Assembly (NCBI GenBank): GCA_963749715.1
Contig: CAVVNR010000006.1
Span: forward strand, 248,001 to 312,000
Reading direction: 5' to 3'
Source of the DNA: Roseiarcus sp963749715
GTDB taxonomy: Bacteria > Pseudomonadota > Alphaproteobacteria > Rhizobiales > Beijerinckiaceae
DNA: 64,000 nucleotides
Both the position numbers and the translations under genes were made by a program. The notes under the pieces are model-generated. The model made no database searches. It was not told the DNA's origin and was given only the letters and a program-made list of their open reading frames with translations. Shown here piece after piece: positions 35,383 through 43,093 of this stretch (position 1 is the first letter of the stretch; every line of letters begins with the position of its first letter).

Positions 35383-36899
35383 ATGGCGGAGAATCACGAC
35401 CTCGGGCGAACGATGGCGCGTCTCGACGCTCTCACCAACTGGGAGAATCGGCCGCGCAACACCATGCGGGTCGGACTCGAGCCGATGCTCGACCTGGCCC
35501 AGCGGCTTGGCGACCCGCAGGAATCGTTCCGCTCGATCCACGTCGCGGGAACAAAGGGCAAGGGTTCGGTCTCGGCTTTGATCGAAGCTGCGCTCGCGCG
35601 CGCCGGCTTTCGCGTCGGACGCTATGCGTCGCCCCACGTCGAGCGGCTCACCGAACGGGTGAGCCTCGAGGGACGCGACGTCGACGAGGCTTCGCTCGCC
35701 CGCGCTCTCGACAAAGCGCTCGATGCCTATGAGGCCGCGCGCAACGTCCGAAACTCCGGCAAAAGACGCCACTTGGTTCGACCTTCTGACCGCCGCCGCC
35801 TTCATCATTTTCGCCGAGACGCGGCGCGAGTGGGCGGTTGTCGAAGTCGGGCTTGGCGGGCGGCTCGAATTCGACCAACATCGTCGTCGGCGAAATCGCC
35901 GTCGTCACCAACATCGGGCTCGAGCACACCGAGATCCTCGGCAAGACGCGAGCGGCGATCGCGCGCGAGAAGGTCGGCATCCTCAAGGGAGCCGCGGCGC
36001 TCATCACGCCGCTCGACGCCGATGACGAAGCCGGGCGCGTGCTCGCGGCCAGAGCCGACGAGCTCGGCTCACCCGTCATCCGCCCTCCTCTCGCTGCAGC
36101 GGCGACGATCGAGGAAACGAACGTTGCGCTCGCCGGCGCGGCCCTCGATCAGCTCGGCCGACTGGGCGTGCGCGCGCGCTCGGCCGAGCTAGGGTATTCT
36201 CCGCGGAAACAAGAACTGCCGCTAGCTCCCCCGCCCCCCCTGTGGGGGCGGGAAGGGGTGGGGGGTCGCGCCGACCGTGGAACATCCAGCGTTCGGGCGA
36301 AAAATGGGAAGCGGCGGCGCGACCCCCCTCCCAGCTTCCCCCACAAGGGGGGAGGAGGGCTTTCGAATCGTAAATCGACCTCAACGCGGTCAGCTCTAGA
36401 CGAAGCCCCAATCGGCGCCTGGCTCCTCGACGAGGAGACCCGCGCCGCCGCGCGTCTTCCCGGACGCATGGAGCGCTTCGATCTCGAAGTCGGGGCAAGG
36501 CGCCTCCCGGTCGTGCTGGACGGCGCGCACGTGCCGTTCAATCTCGAGGCGGTGCTCAGCGATCTTGCGCGCACGCCCGATCTTTCGGGCCCATGCGTGG
36601 CGGTCGTCGCGCTCGCCGCCGACAAGGACGCGCGGGGCTTCGTCGCCGAGCTTGGCAGGCGCGCCGCGACGGTCGTGTTCACCGATCTGCCGGGATCGAG
36701 CCGGGGCCGCTCCCCGGCCGAGCTCAAGGCGCTCGGCGCTTCGCTTGGACTTAAGAGCGAGGCCGAGCCGGACGCGACGCGGGCGCTCAGGCGCGGCGTC
36801 GAGCTCGCGACCCAAGCCAGCGCCTGGCTGCTCGTCACCGGCTCGCTCTATCTGGTCGGCGCGTTGCGCCCCGCCATCCCCGACCTGACGTGGCGCTGA
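35383..36899 (+). CDS. folC: Folylpolyglutamate/dihydrofolate synthase, with two frameshifts and an inserted palindrome
   Basis: Mur-ligase-fold enzyme adding glutamate to folates. Frame 1 gives the P-loop IHVAGTKGKGSVSALIEAAL; near 35753 coding shifts to TPAKDATWFDLLTAAAFIIF and VVEVGLGGRL; at CTCGAATTCGA (35859-35869) it shifts again to STNIVVGEIAVVTNIGLEH. The C-terminal domain (VVLDGAHVPFNLEAVL ... WLLVTGSLYLVGALRP) runs to the TGA at 36897-36899. A 46-codon palindromic element (36224-36361) is inserted in frame. The gene is normally essential, so both frameshifts are more likely sequencing indels. No accD is adjacent, unlike the usual order. Confidence 0.85.
36224..36361. repeat. Palindromic repeat element inserted in frame in folC
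   Basis: 138 bases, exactly 46 codons. It has a perfect 12-bp inverted core, GGGGGTCGCGCC (36261-36272) and GGCGCGACCCCC (36316-36327), with outer arms AGCTCCCCCGCC...TGTGGGGGCGGG and TTCCCCCACAAGGGGGG that can also pair. As protein it reads through without stop as a Pro/Gly/Arg-rich loop (PPPPLWGREGVGG ... PPPSFPHKGGGG) that has no counterpart in FolC. This type of palindrome is normally intergenic. Confidence 0.8.
36825..36874 (+). repeat. 50-bp direct repeat, copy 1 (folC 3' end)
   Basis: Begins TGGCTGCTCGTCACCGGCTC and ends GCGTTGCGCCCCGC; codes WLLVTGSLYLVGALRP of FolC. Identical over 50 bases to 37579-37628, 754 bp downstream in the same orientation. The two copies bracket the vapB/vapC module. 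Confidence 0.9.
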
Positions 36900-36973
36900 G
36901 CCCGCTTGACCCAAACCTAGGCTTTTGCTGAAAGCCTGACTAAACTGGCTTAATCCAGCTTAGGTGTGGTCCG

Positions 36974-37225
36974 ATGAAAGTCGTTGGCGCGCTCGAAGCG
37001 AAGAACAGGCTCGGCCGCCTGCTCGACCTCGTCGAGCAAGGCGAGGAGATCACGATCACCCGGCACGGCAAGGGCGTCGCCCGAATCGTCCCGATCCGGT
37101 CGAAGCCAGGGCGAGAGGAGGCTCGCGCCGCGAATCAGCGCATCCGCCAGCGCGCGGAGGCGCTTAAGCTAGGCCCCTTCGTCTGGGCCGAGTGGAAGGC
37201 CTATCGGGACGAAGGCCGGCCGTGA
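36974..37225 (+). CDS. vapB: Type II antitoxin, Phd/YefM (prevent-host-death) family
   Basis: 83 aa. The N-terminus MKVVGALEAKNRLGRLLDLV followed by EQGEEITITRHGKGVARIVP is the Phd/YefM DNA-binding fold; the C-terminal part (LGPFVWAEWKAYRDEGRP) is the toxin-binding tail. Its stop overlaps the GTG of the PIN toxin gene (GTGA), as expected for a coupled toxin-antitoxin pair. The antitoxin is intact although its toxin is not, so it may now be an orphan regulator. Confidence 0.88.
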   Translation: MKVVGALEAKNRLGRLLDLVEQGEEITITRHGKGVARIVPIRSKPGREEARAANQRIRQRAEALKLGPFVWAEWKAYRDEGRP

Positions 37226-37519
37226 GTCTCGTCCTCGATAGCTCTGCGACGCTGGCGTGGATTTACGAGGAAGAAGCGACGGAGCCAATCCGACAAATCT
37301 TCGATGCCGTTGCAGAACGAGGCGCGTTCGTTCCCTCGCTTTGGCGGCTCGAAATCGCCAACAGTCTCGCTTGAGTTCGCTGACCGTTTCGGTCTGACTG
37401 TCCATGATGCGGCATATACCGAACTCGCGCAGAGAATGGCGCTGCCGCTGGCGACGCTCGACCGAGAGATGCGAAGAGCCGGCGCCCAGCTTGGCTTGAA
37501 GCTCCTCGGCGAGGACTGA
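37222..37519 (+). pseudogene. vapC: PIN-domain toxin (VapC) with internal deletion
   Basis: Starts at GTG 37222 (SLVLDSSATLAWIYEEEAT with the first acidic residue, then VPSLWRLEIANSLA) and hits a stop at 37372-37374. A second frame then gives the C-terminal part EFADRFGLTVHDAAYTELAQ, RMALPLATLDREMRRAG, to a stop at 37517-37519. About 35-50 residues of the PIN domain between the two are missing, so this is a deletion plus frame change, not a simple indel. Two of the acidic active-site residues remain. The ribonuclease is very likely inactive. Confidence 0.8.
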
Positions 37520-37578
37520 AGGCAAACGCGTCGCCGCCACTTGCGCCTTCGCGCGGCGGCCATCCCAACCGCCCATTG

Positions 37579-37628
37579 TGGCTGCTCGTCACCGGCTCGC
37601 TCTATCTGGTCGGCGCGTTGCGCCCCGC
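37579..37628 (+). repeat. 50-bp direct repeat, copy 2
   Basis: Perfect copy of 36825-36874. In the FolC frame it continues ATVASSTSP and stops at TGA, that is, it gives an alternative FolC C-terminus, while the bases upstream of it are not folC. The arrangement is what an insertion at the folC 3' end would leave, with the resident end displaced downstream. Confidence 0.88.
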
Positions 37629-38054
37629 GACCGTTGCCAGCTCGACCTCGCCCTGAGGCGCCGCGCGGCGGCCTCGAAGGACGCTCGAGCGCGCACAAAA
37701 CTGGACGAAGCGCGCGCGGTCGGCGAGTCCGAGGTCTTTGGCCAGCCGACGCGCCGCCGCGATCGCGGCGGGGGAGAAATCCAGTCCCACGACTGTTGCC
37801 CCGCGTTGCGCCAGCGTCAGGCTGTCGGCGCCGAAATGGCATTGAAGGTGCAGGACATGTTTGCCGTCGACCGGCCAGACCTCCGCCTCTTCAATTGCGT
37901 CCAAACGGCCGCGTCCCGCGCGCAGCGCCGCGAGGTCGTAGCCGCCGGGACCCAGATGCAATCCGACCATCTCCTCCCAATGGGCGTGGTTGGCGGCCTT
38001 CCAGGCTGGTTCGTTCGCCACGGTCGCTCCCGCTCTCTTCGCCCGAGGATACAT
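37602..38054 (-). pseudogene. Class I SAM-dependent methyltransferase, 3'-truncated
   Basis: From MYPRAKRAGATVANEPAWKA (ATG 38054) the protein is a normal SAM methyltransferase up to about 37698: AANHAHWEEMVGLHLGPGGY, then the SAM motif VLHLQCHFGADSLTLAQRGA and VVGLDFSPAAIAAARRLA. After FVQF the sequence changes to an arginine-rich tail that runs antisense into the folC-derived repeat. The catalytic C-terminal half is lost. The truncation point coincides with the outer edge of direct repeat copy 2, so the same rearrangement probably removed it. Confidence 0.7.
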
Positions 38055-38412
38055 GCTTTTCAGATGACGGCCGGCCGCGCCAGAAACGGACCGGCGCCGA
38101 TCGAACGCACTCGCCGCGTGAGCGCTTATTCGCCGGCGACCCGGCGATGCGAGCATCGCCGACATTTCTCTTGCGAAAATCAGAAGTCGTGGTATTTTGG
38201 CCTATTCGACGAACTGACCTGGGGCGAAGCTTGGCGCGAGAGGAGATTTGTTCACTAGAATCGGCGCATCCCATTGAAAAGGCTCATCTTGCGGAGGATA
38301 ATTCCTTGGAATTTCCTTCCCGATCCCCGGCTTTTTCCTTCCCCCGGCTTCCGCAAAGCTTCCCGCGGGCTTTGAATACGCTTCCAACCGCCTGGGCGAG
38401 TCGCCGGAGCTG
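38055..38412. other. Gene-free stretch upstream of the methyltransferase remnant
   Basis: About 360 bases between the truncated methyltransferase and ubiA. Frames that cross it are shadows with poor composition. It contains a pyrimidine-rich run (38320-38350) but no hairpin with a T-run and no recognisable RNA. Confidence 0.4.
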
Positions 38413-39348
38413 CTATCCCAGCCACGCTTGCAACGCGATCCCGGCGAACAGGATGAACCCGGCGTCGCGGTTGGAGCGGAAGAGCCTCAGCGCCGTCGCC
38501 GCGTCGGCGCCATCGACCCTGGCGGCCTGCCAGGCCAGATGGGCCGAGAATGCGAGCCAGCCGATGAGCGCGATTGCGCCGCCGCCGGCGAGCTCGATCG
38601 CAACGAACGCCAGCGCCGCGCTCGCGGCATAGAAGAGGCCGACGCCGAGCCTGGCGCGCGCGCCGAACAAGCGCGCGGTCGAGCGGATGCCGACGATGGC
38701 GTCGTCGCGCGCATCCTGCAGCGCATAGATCGTGTCGTAGCCGATCGTCCATGCGAAAGCGGAAAAATAGAGCAGGATCGGGGCCGTCGCGAGGCTCGCG
38801 AAGGTCGCGCTCCAGCCCATCAGCGCCCCCCATGAGAAGGCGAGCCCGAGCGCCGCCTGCGGCCACGAGGTCACCCGCTTCATCAGCGGGTAGACCGCGA
38901 CGATGCCGAGCGAGGCGACGCCGAGCCAGATCGAGAACCGGTTGAAGCACAGGAGCACGACGAGGCCGACCAGCGCCTGAGCGACCAGGAACGCCGCCGC
39001 CGCGCGGACGCTGATCCGGCCCGACGGCAATGGGCGGTTGCGGGTGCGCTCGACCTCGGCGTCGAGATTGCGGTCGAGAATGTCGTTATAGGCGCAGCCC
39101 GCGCCGCGCATGACGATCGCGCCGATGAGGAACAGGAAGAGATGCCAGAGGTTGGGCCCGCGATGGAGAGCGAGGCCGGCAAGCGCGGTCGCCTGCCAGC
39201 ACGGCGCGAGCAGGAGCTGCCATCCGATCGGCCGGTCGAGGCGCGCGAGCTGAACGAAAGGAAGCGCGAAATCCGGCGTCAGCCGCATGACCAGGCTCGC
39301 CGGGCGCGCGTCCGGCAGAACGGTCGCGGCGCGCGCTCCGGCGGTCAA
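38413..39348 (-). CDS. ubiA: 4-hydroxybenzoate polyprenyltransferase
   Basis: 311 aa if started at TTG 39348, which overlaps the upstream stop as TTGA; ATG 39288 (MRLTPDFALPF) is the alternative. An integral membrane prenyltransferase with about eight helices and both aspartate motifs that bind Mg-diphosphate: NDILDRNLDAEVERT and DARDDAIVGIRST. The start LARLDRPIGWQLLLAPCWQA and GRISVRAAAAFL are typical of UbiA of ubiquinone synthesis. The upstream small exported protein gene is translationally adjacent but functionally unrelated. Confidence 0.92.
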   Translation of the reverse strand: MTAGARAATVLPDARPASLVMRLTPDFALPFVQLARLDRPIGWQLLLAPCWQATALAGLALHRGPNLWHLFLFLIGAIVMRGAGCAYNDILDRNLDAEVERTRNRPLPSGRISVRAAAAFLVAQALVGLVVLLCFNRFSIWLGVASLGIVAVYPLMKRVTSWPQAALGLAFSWGALMGWSATFASLATAPILLYFSAFAWTIGYDTIYALQDARDDAIVGIRSTARLFGARARLGVGLFYAASAALAFVAIELAGGGAIALIGWLAFSAHLAWQAARVDGADAATALRLFRSNRDAGFILFAGIALQAWLG

Positions 39349-39773
39349 AGCGGTCCGGTCGGCAACGGCTGGGCCTGCGGGCCGCCGCCCTGGGCCGCCT
39401 GCTCCTTCATTTTTTTCATCTGCGCCGCGACCGTGCAGGCCTTGGCGTTGAACCCGGCGTTCTTGGCGTGGTGCTCTTTGAGCTGGGTGATCGCTTCGTC
39501 GGGGAACGAGCACCAGTCCTTGTTCTTTTCCATGTAGGCGATCAGCGCCGACTCGGCGCGGATGAGGCCGGCCGACTTGGCGCAGAACGCTTCCGGATCC
39601 ATCGGTTTGCCGTGAAACGACTTGGCGAAGTCGTTGACCACTTGAAGCTGTGTGTTCCGATCCTGGGCCAGCTTCTGCATGTCGCCGCCGCAATCCGCGG
39701 AGGCCGATCCGCTCAGGGTCACGACCGTCGCAAACAGCGCCGTGGCGAACCCGTAGTGTCGATGCCGTTCCAC
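39345..39773 (-). CDS. Exported hypothetical protein, four-cysteine, 142 aa
   Basis: Start taken at GTG 39773 because it opens a signal peptide (HYGFATALFATVVTLSGSASA, cut before DCGGD). The mature part is mostly helical with four cysteines (DCGGD, AFCAKS, DWCSFP, KACTVA), likely two disulfides, and a Gln/Pro-rich end. This pattern is common in small periplasmic proteins of Hyphomicrobiales with no known role. The stop overlaps the TTG of ubiA. Confidence 0.7.
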   Translation of the reverse strand: MERHRHYGFATALFATVVTLSGSASADCGGDMQKLAQDRNTQLQVVNDFAKSFHGKPMDPEAFCAKSAGLIRAESALIAYMEKNKDWCSFPDEAITQLKEHHAKNAGFNAKACTVAAQMKKMKEQAAQGGGPQAQPLPTGPL

Positions 39774-39786
39774 CGCCGTCAACCCC

Positions 39787-39854
39787 AACTCCTGCCGGTG
39801 TCCAACTCTTGCCGGTGGCCAAGTCCTGCCCGCGTCCAAGTCCTGCCAGTCTCC
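39787..39854. repeat. 17-bp tandem repeat, four copies
   Basis: Four imperfect 17-bp units: AACTCCTGCCGGTGTCC, AACTCTTGCCGGTGGCC, AAGTCCTGCCCGCGTCC, AAGTCCTGCCAGTCTCC. They lie directly upstream of the exported protein gene (minus strand), in its probable promoter/leader. 17 is not a multiple of three, so copy-number change here would alter spacing without being a coding repeat. Confidence 0.8.
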
Positions 39855-39948
39855 GGCGAGTCCGTTTTGTCGGCACAAACCTCAAGAAAAAGGCAAAAGC
39901 GCGGCTGACGGCCCCATTTTCGGCTCGGGCGGCCTTCGACCTCAGCGC

Positions 39949-40968
39949 CTAGACCCATGCGCGAGACGCGTAATCAATCGCGTAGCGGTCCGGGGCCGAG
40001 GCGATCGCCGCCATTCCGACCAGCACCGCGTCGTCCCGGACGATGAGCCGGGTCGGAATGCGCTTGGCGAGACCGTCGACCGGCGCCTTGGCCTCGAAAG
40101 CGTGGCGAAACGCCGCCTCGTCGAGGAATTTGACGACCCTCGGCAGCACGCCGCCGGCGAGCGTGACCCCGCCCGTCGCCACGAAGGTCACCGCCATGTC
40201 GCCGGCAAAACGGGCGACGATGCGCCAGTAAAGCCTGAGGCTCGCCGCCTCCTCGCCTTGGGGGTTGGCCAGTGCAGCGAGAGTGACGGCGGGCGGTTCG
40301 ACCCGCGGATCGTCGAGGCCATGCGCGATCATCCGGGCGCGGTGAATCCGCGCAAGGCCTGCGCCGGAAATGACGCTTTCGCTGGTGACCCGGCCATGCG
40401 CGCGCTCGAGATGCGGCCAGATCGCAAACTCCTCCGGCATCACCGGCCCGAAATCGATGTGGCAGGCTTCCGACGAAACCGCCGCAACGCGCCCATCGGC
40501 CTCGACCAGCGCGGCGATCCCCAACCCCGTGCCCGGGCCTAAGATCACCTGCGGCCCTTCGGTTCCGAACGTGAGCGCGCCGATGCGACGCGCCCAGGCC
40601 TCCGGGATCGCCGGCAGCGACAGCGCTTGCGCCTCGAAATCGTTGAGCAGCAAGCCCTGCTTGAGGCCGGTGCGGCGCGCCGTCTCAGGGCCGTCCATCA
40701 CCCAGGGCGCATTGGTGAGCTTGAGCGTTCGTCCGACGACCGGGCCCGCGCCGCAGGCGATCGCCGAGCGTGGTCTCGGCCCGAGCTTCGGCGCGGCGGC
40801 TTCGATCGCCTCCGCGAGCCCCCGATAGTCGCCTGTCCGCAAGTGTACGACCTCGCCCAGCTCGGCCCCGGGCTCGTTCGCGAGGGCGAAGCGCACGTTG
40901 GTGCCCCCAGTGTCGCAGACGAGGACCGGAAAGGGAAAGGCGAATTCGCTCATGGCCGCCATAGACAC
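39949..40968 (-). CDS. glk: Glucokinase
   Basis: About 339 aa (ATG 40968; ATG 40962 or 40953 are alternatives). Phosphorylates glucose with ATP. The phosphate-1 motif VLVCDTGGTNVRFAL, the glucose-binding LLLNDFEAQALSLPAI and ILGPGTGLGIAALVE, the SEACHIDFGP metal/sugar region, and ESVISGAGLARIHRA with GVTLAGGVLPRVV are in order. This is the bacterial Glk (not ROK) type. Stand-alone gene. Confidence 0.93.
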   Translation of the reverse strand: MSMAAMSEFAFPFPVLVCDTGGTNVRFALANEPGAELGEVVHLRTGDYRGLAEAIEAAAPKLGPRPRSAIACGAGPVVGRTLKLTNAPWVMDGPETARRTGLKQGLLLNDFEAQALSLPAIPEAWARRIGALTFGTEGPQVILGPGTGLGIAALVEADGRVAAVSSEACHIDFGPVMPEEFAIWPHLERAHGRVTSESVISGAGLARIHRARMIAHGLDDPRVEPPAVTLAALANPQGEEAASLRLYWRIVARFAGDMAVTFVATGGVTLAGGVLPRVVKFLDEAAFRHAFEAKAPVDGLAKRIPTRLIVRDDAVLVGMAAIASAPDRYAIDYASRAWV

Positions 40969-41157
40969 AAGACACAGGGGCGCCGGTCAAGGGCTGGGCG
41001 GGGCGCGATCGGAGCTTGAAATTCCCCCCAATATGTCGAACAAAAGGGGAACCGCGTGATTCGAAGCCGTCCACGGAAGATAAGGGTCTCAGCAAAAACT
41101 TGTGTTTTCGAACCCCGTCGCCCGTCCTAGTTTCATGCGAGCAAATCGGTCCGCGGC

Positions 41158-42330
41158 ATGACGAGATTTACATTCTATGAGTTCTTCGCCGGCGGCGGAA
41201 TGGCGCGCGCGGGCCTCGGCGATTCCTGGCGATGTTTGTTCGCCAATGATTTTGACCAGATGAAAGTTTCAACCTACGAGGCGAACTGGGGGGCCGGGGA
41301 TATCAGGCTCAGCGACGTTGCGAGTCTCACGCTGGCGGACTTGCCGGCGGCGCCGACCGATCTCGTATGGGCGTCATTTCCGTGCCAAGATCTATCGCTT
41401 GCGGGAAGTTATCGCGGACTTGGCCGCGAGCGGGACGACGAGCTTACTCGGTCTGGAACGTTCTGGCCGTTCTGGAAGCTGATGCGCGGGCTCGTTCAAC
41501 ATGGCTGCGCCCCACGAACGATTGTCTTGGAAAACGTATTTGGATGCCTGACATCCCATGAGGGTCGGGACTTCGCCGCGATAGCGTCGGAGCTGTCCGC
41601 ATCCGATTACAACTTCGGAGCGGCGGTTGTCGACGCATCTCATTTCGTCCCACAATCGCGACCTCGCGTGTTCTTCATTGCGGCTCACAACGACCACCCA
41701 ATTCCAAATTCCCTTGTCGGCCAGGAGCCCCAAGAATTCTGGCATCCCGGCGCGCTCGTTCGCGCCTATGAGCGAATCACCGCGCGAGCGAAAAGAAAAT
41801 GGGTCTGGTGGAATCTCGCGCGGCCTCCGACCCGGAACGCGGCGTTCGCGGACCTTATCGAACACGAGCCAACCAGGCAACGTGGCATACAACCGCGCAA
41901 ACGAATTACATTCTTCAGCTGATGTCGCCGCTCAATCGACGGAAAGTGGAAGAGGCTATGAGGTCGGCGCCGCACCGTCGGCGCGGTCTATCGACGCACC
42001 CGTCCTGACGAACGCGGTATAAGCCGCCAGCGAGCAGAAGCGCGCTTCGACGATGTCGCCGGATGCCTTCGGACGCCCGCGGGCGGCTCCTCCCGTCAAA
42101 CGATTCTCGTTGCGGAGGGGAAGAGCTTGCGATCACGCCTATTATCGCCCCGTGAGGCGGCGCGACTCATGGGGTTGGGCGACGACTATGTGCTCCCAGC
42201 CCGCTATAACGACGCCTACCACGTCTGTGGGGATGGGGTTTGCGTACCCGTCGTGCGGCATATCGCGGCGCATATTCTCGAGCCAATACTCTACGAGAAA
42301 AGGCCCGCGGAAACGATCGCGGCGGAGTAA
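41158..42330 (+). CDS. dcm: DNA (cytosine-5) methyltransferase, with two frameshifts
   Basis: Motif I is FYEFFAGGGMARAGL, motif IV with the catalytic cysteine is SFPCQDLSLAG, motif VI is IVLENVFG, and motif VIII is HFVPQSRPRVFF. After LIEHEP (about 41868) coding shifts to ATWHTTAQTNYILQLMSPLN, and after EEAM (41960-41965) to RRRTVGAVYRRTRPDERG and the C-terminal REAARLMGLGDDY and VCVPVVRHIAAHIL. Removing one G from GAGGTC at 41960-41965 (leaving GAGTC) repairs the second. Followed by vsr. Target sequence unknown; both breaks may be sequencing errors. Confidence 0.85.
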
Positions 42331-42333
42331 GGT

Positions 42334-42483
42334 GTGGCGATCGATCTGACGTTCCGCCGGAAGGCGGTTCGCGCCCTGACGAACGAAATCGGCTGCTGTG
42401 TGCTTTGCGATCTCGATCAACGATCTGACTATAATGTTCAACCTGCCGTGGAAGGCGAAGCGCCGGGTCCTTCTTCTCTTTAA
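42334..42483 (+). CDS. Possible small protein between dcm and vsr
   Basis: 49 aa from GTG 42334, which is preceded by GGAGTAAGG, the strongest RBS in this neighbourhood: VAIDLTFRRKAVRALTNEIG, then CCVLCDLDQ. No family recognised. Genes between Dcm and Vsr are often restriction-related, but this one is too short for an endonuclease. It may be a truncated remnant. Confidence 0.3.
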   Translation: MAIDLTFRRKAVRALTNEIGCCVLCDLDQRSDYNVQPAVEGEAPGPSSL

Positions 42484-42585
42484 TTTCGGCGCCGGCTGCC
42501 CTTAAGCAGCTGCTTGGCTCCGCGACCGAGGTAGAGGGCGATAGCGGCGAGGATTGATTTTGGGCGTCATGGAGTGGGCGACCGC

Positions 42586-42983
42586 ATGACCTATGACCGC
42601 TCCGCCGTCATGCGCGCGGTCAAATCGCGCGATACGGCTCCCGAGCGCGCGGTTCGCGCGCTTCTGCGCGAATCGCGCCGGGTTACCGGCTCCATCGCGC
42701 CGATCTGCCCGGCAAGCCTGACGTCGTTTACGGTCGGCGCAAGCTCGCAATCTTCGTCCACGGCTGCTTCTGGCACGGCCATGACTGCGCGCGCGGCGCC
42801 CGCATGCCCAAGGCCAACGCCGACTATTGGCGCGCGAAGATCGCCCGCAATCGCGCCCGCGATCTAAAGACCGTCGCCGCCTACCCCGCGATGGGCTGGC
42901 GCGCGCTTGTCGTCCATGAGTGCGAACTGAAGGACAAGCTTGCGCTCAGCGCCCGGCTCGTGGAAGCTCTGCGCCCGCGCTAA
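42586..42983 (+). CDS. vsr: Very short patch repair endonuclease, frameshifted
   Basis: Mismatch endonuclease that nicks beside T:G mismatches caused by deamination of 5-methylcytosine. ATG 42586: MTYDRSAVMRAVKSRDTAPE, ending in frame 1 at LLRE. Then one base is missing near 42671-42675 and coding continues PGYRLHRADLPGKPDVVYGR, KLAIFVHGCFWHGHDC and NADYWRAKIARNRARD to the TAA at 42981-42983, about 132 aa. The catalytic Asp (KPDVV) and zinc-site Cys/His (HGCFWHGHDC) are present. Pairing with dcm is the classic arrangement. Confidence 0.85.
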
Positions 42984-43093
42984 GCCTCGGGAAAGCGCAA
43001 ATTGCCGCCAATTGCTGCCTATCTTTCGGCCTTGCGCCAATAACTGCCGCAGGGCAGCATCCCCTTGAAACTTTTCGCTAACGGAAGCGCCCG

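Noticed and set aside
37541..38632. Open frame of 363 codons on the plus strand across the methyltransferase remnant
   Set aside because: Crosses several unrelated sequences, shows no motif, and is antisense to two recognisable proteins.
41086..41110. TTCGAACCCCG as part of a tRNA
   Set aside because: Resembles a reverse-complemented T-arm, but no acceptor or anticodon stems can be drawn around it.
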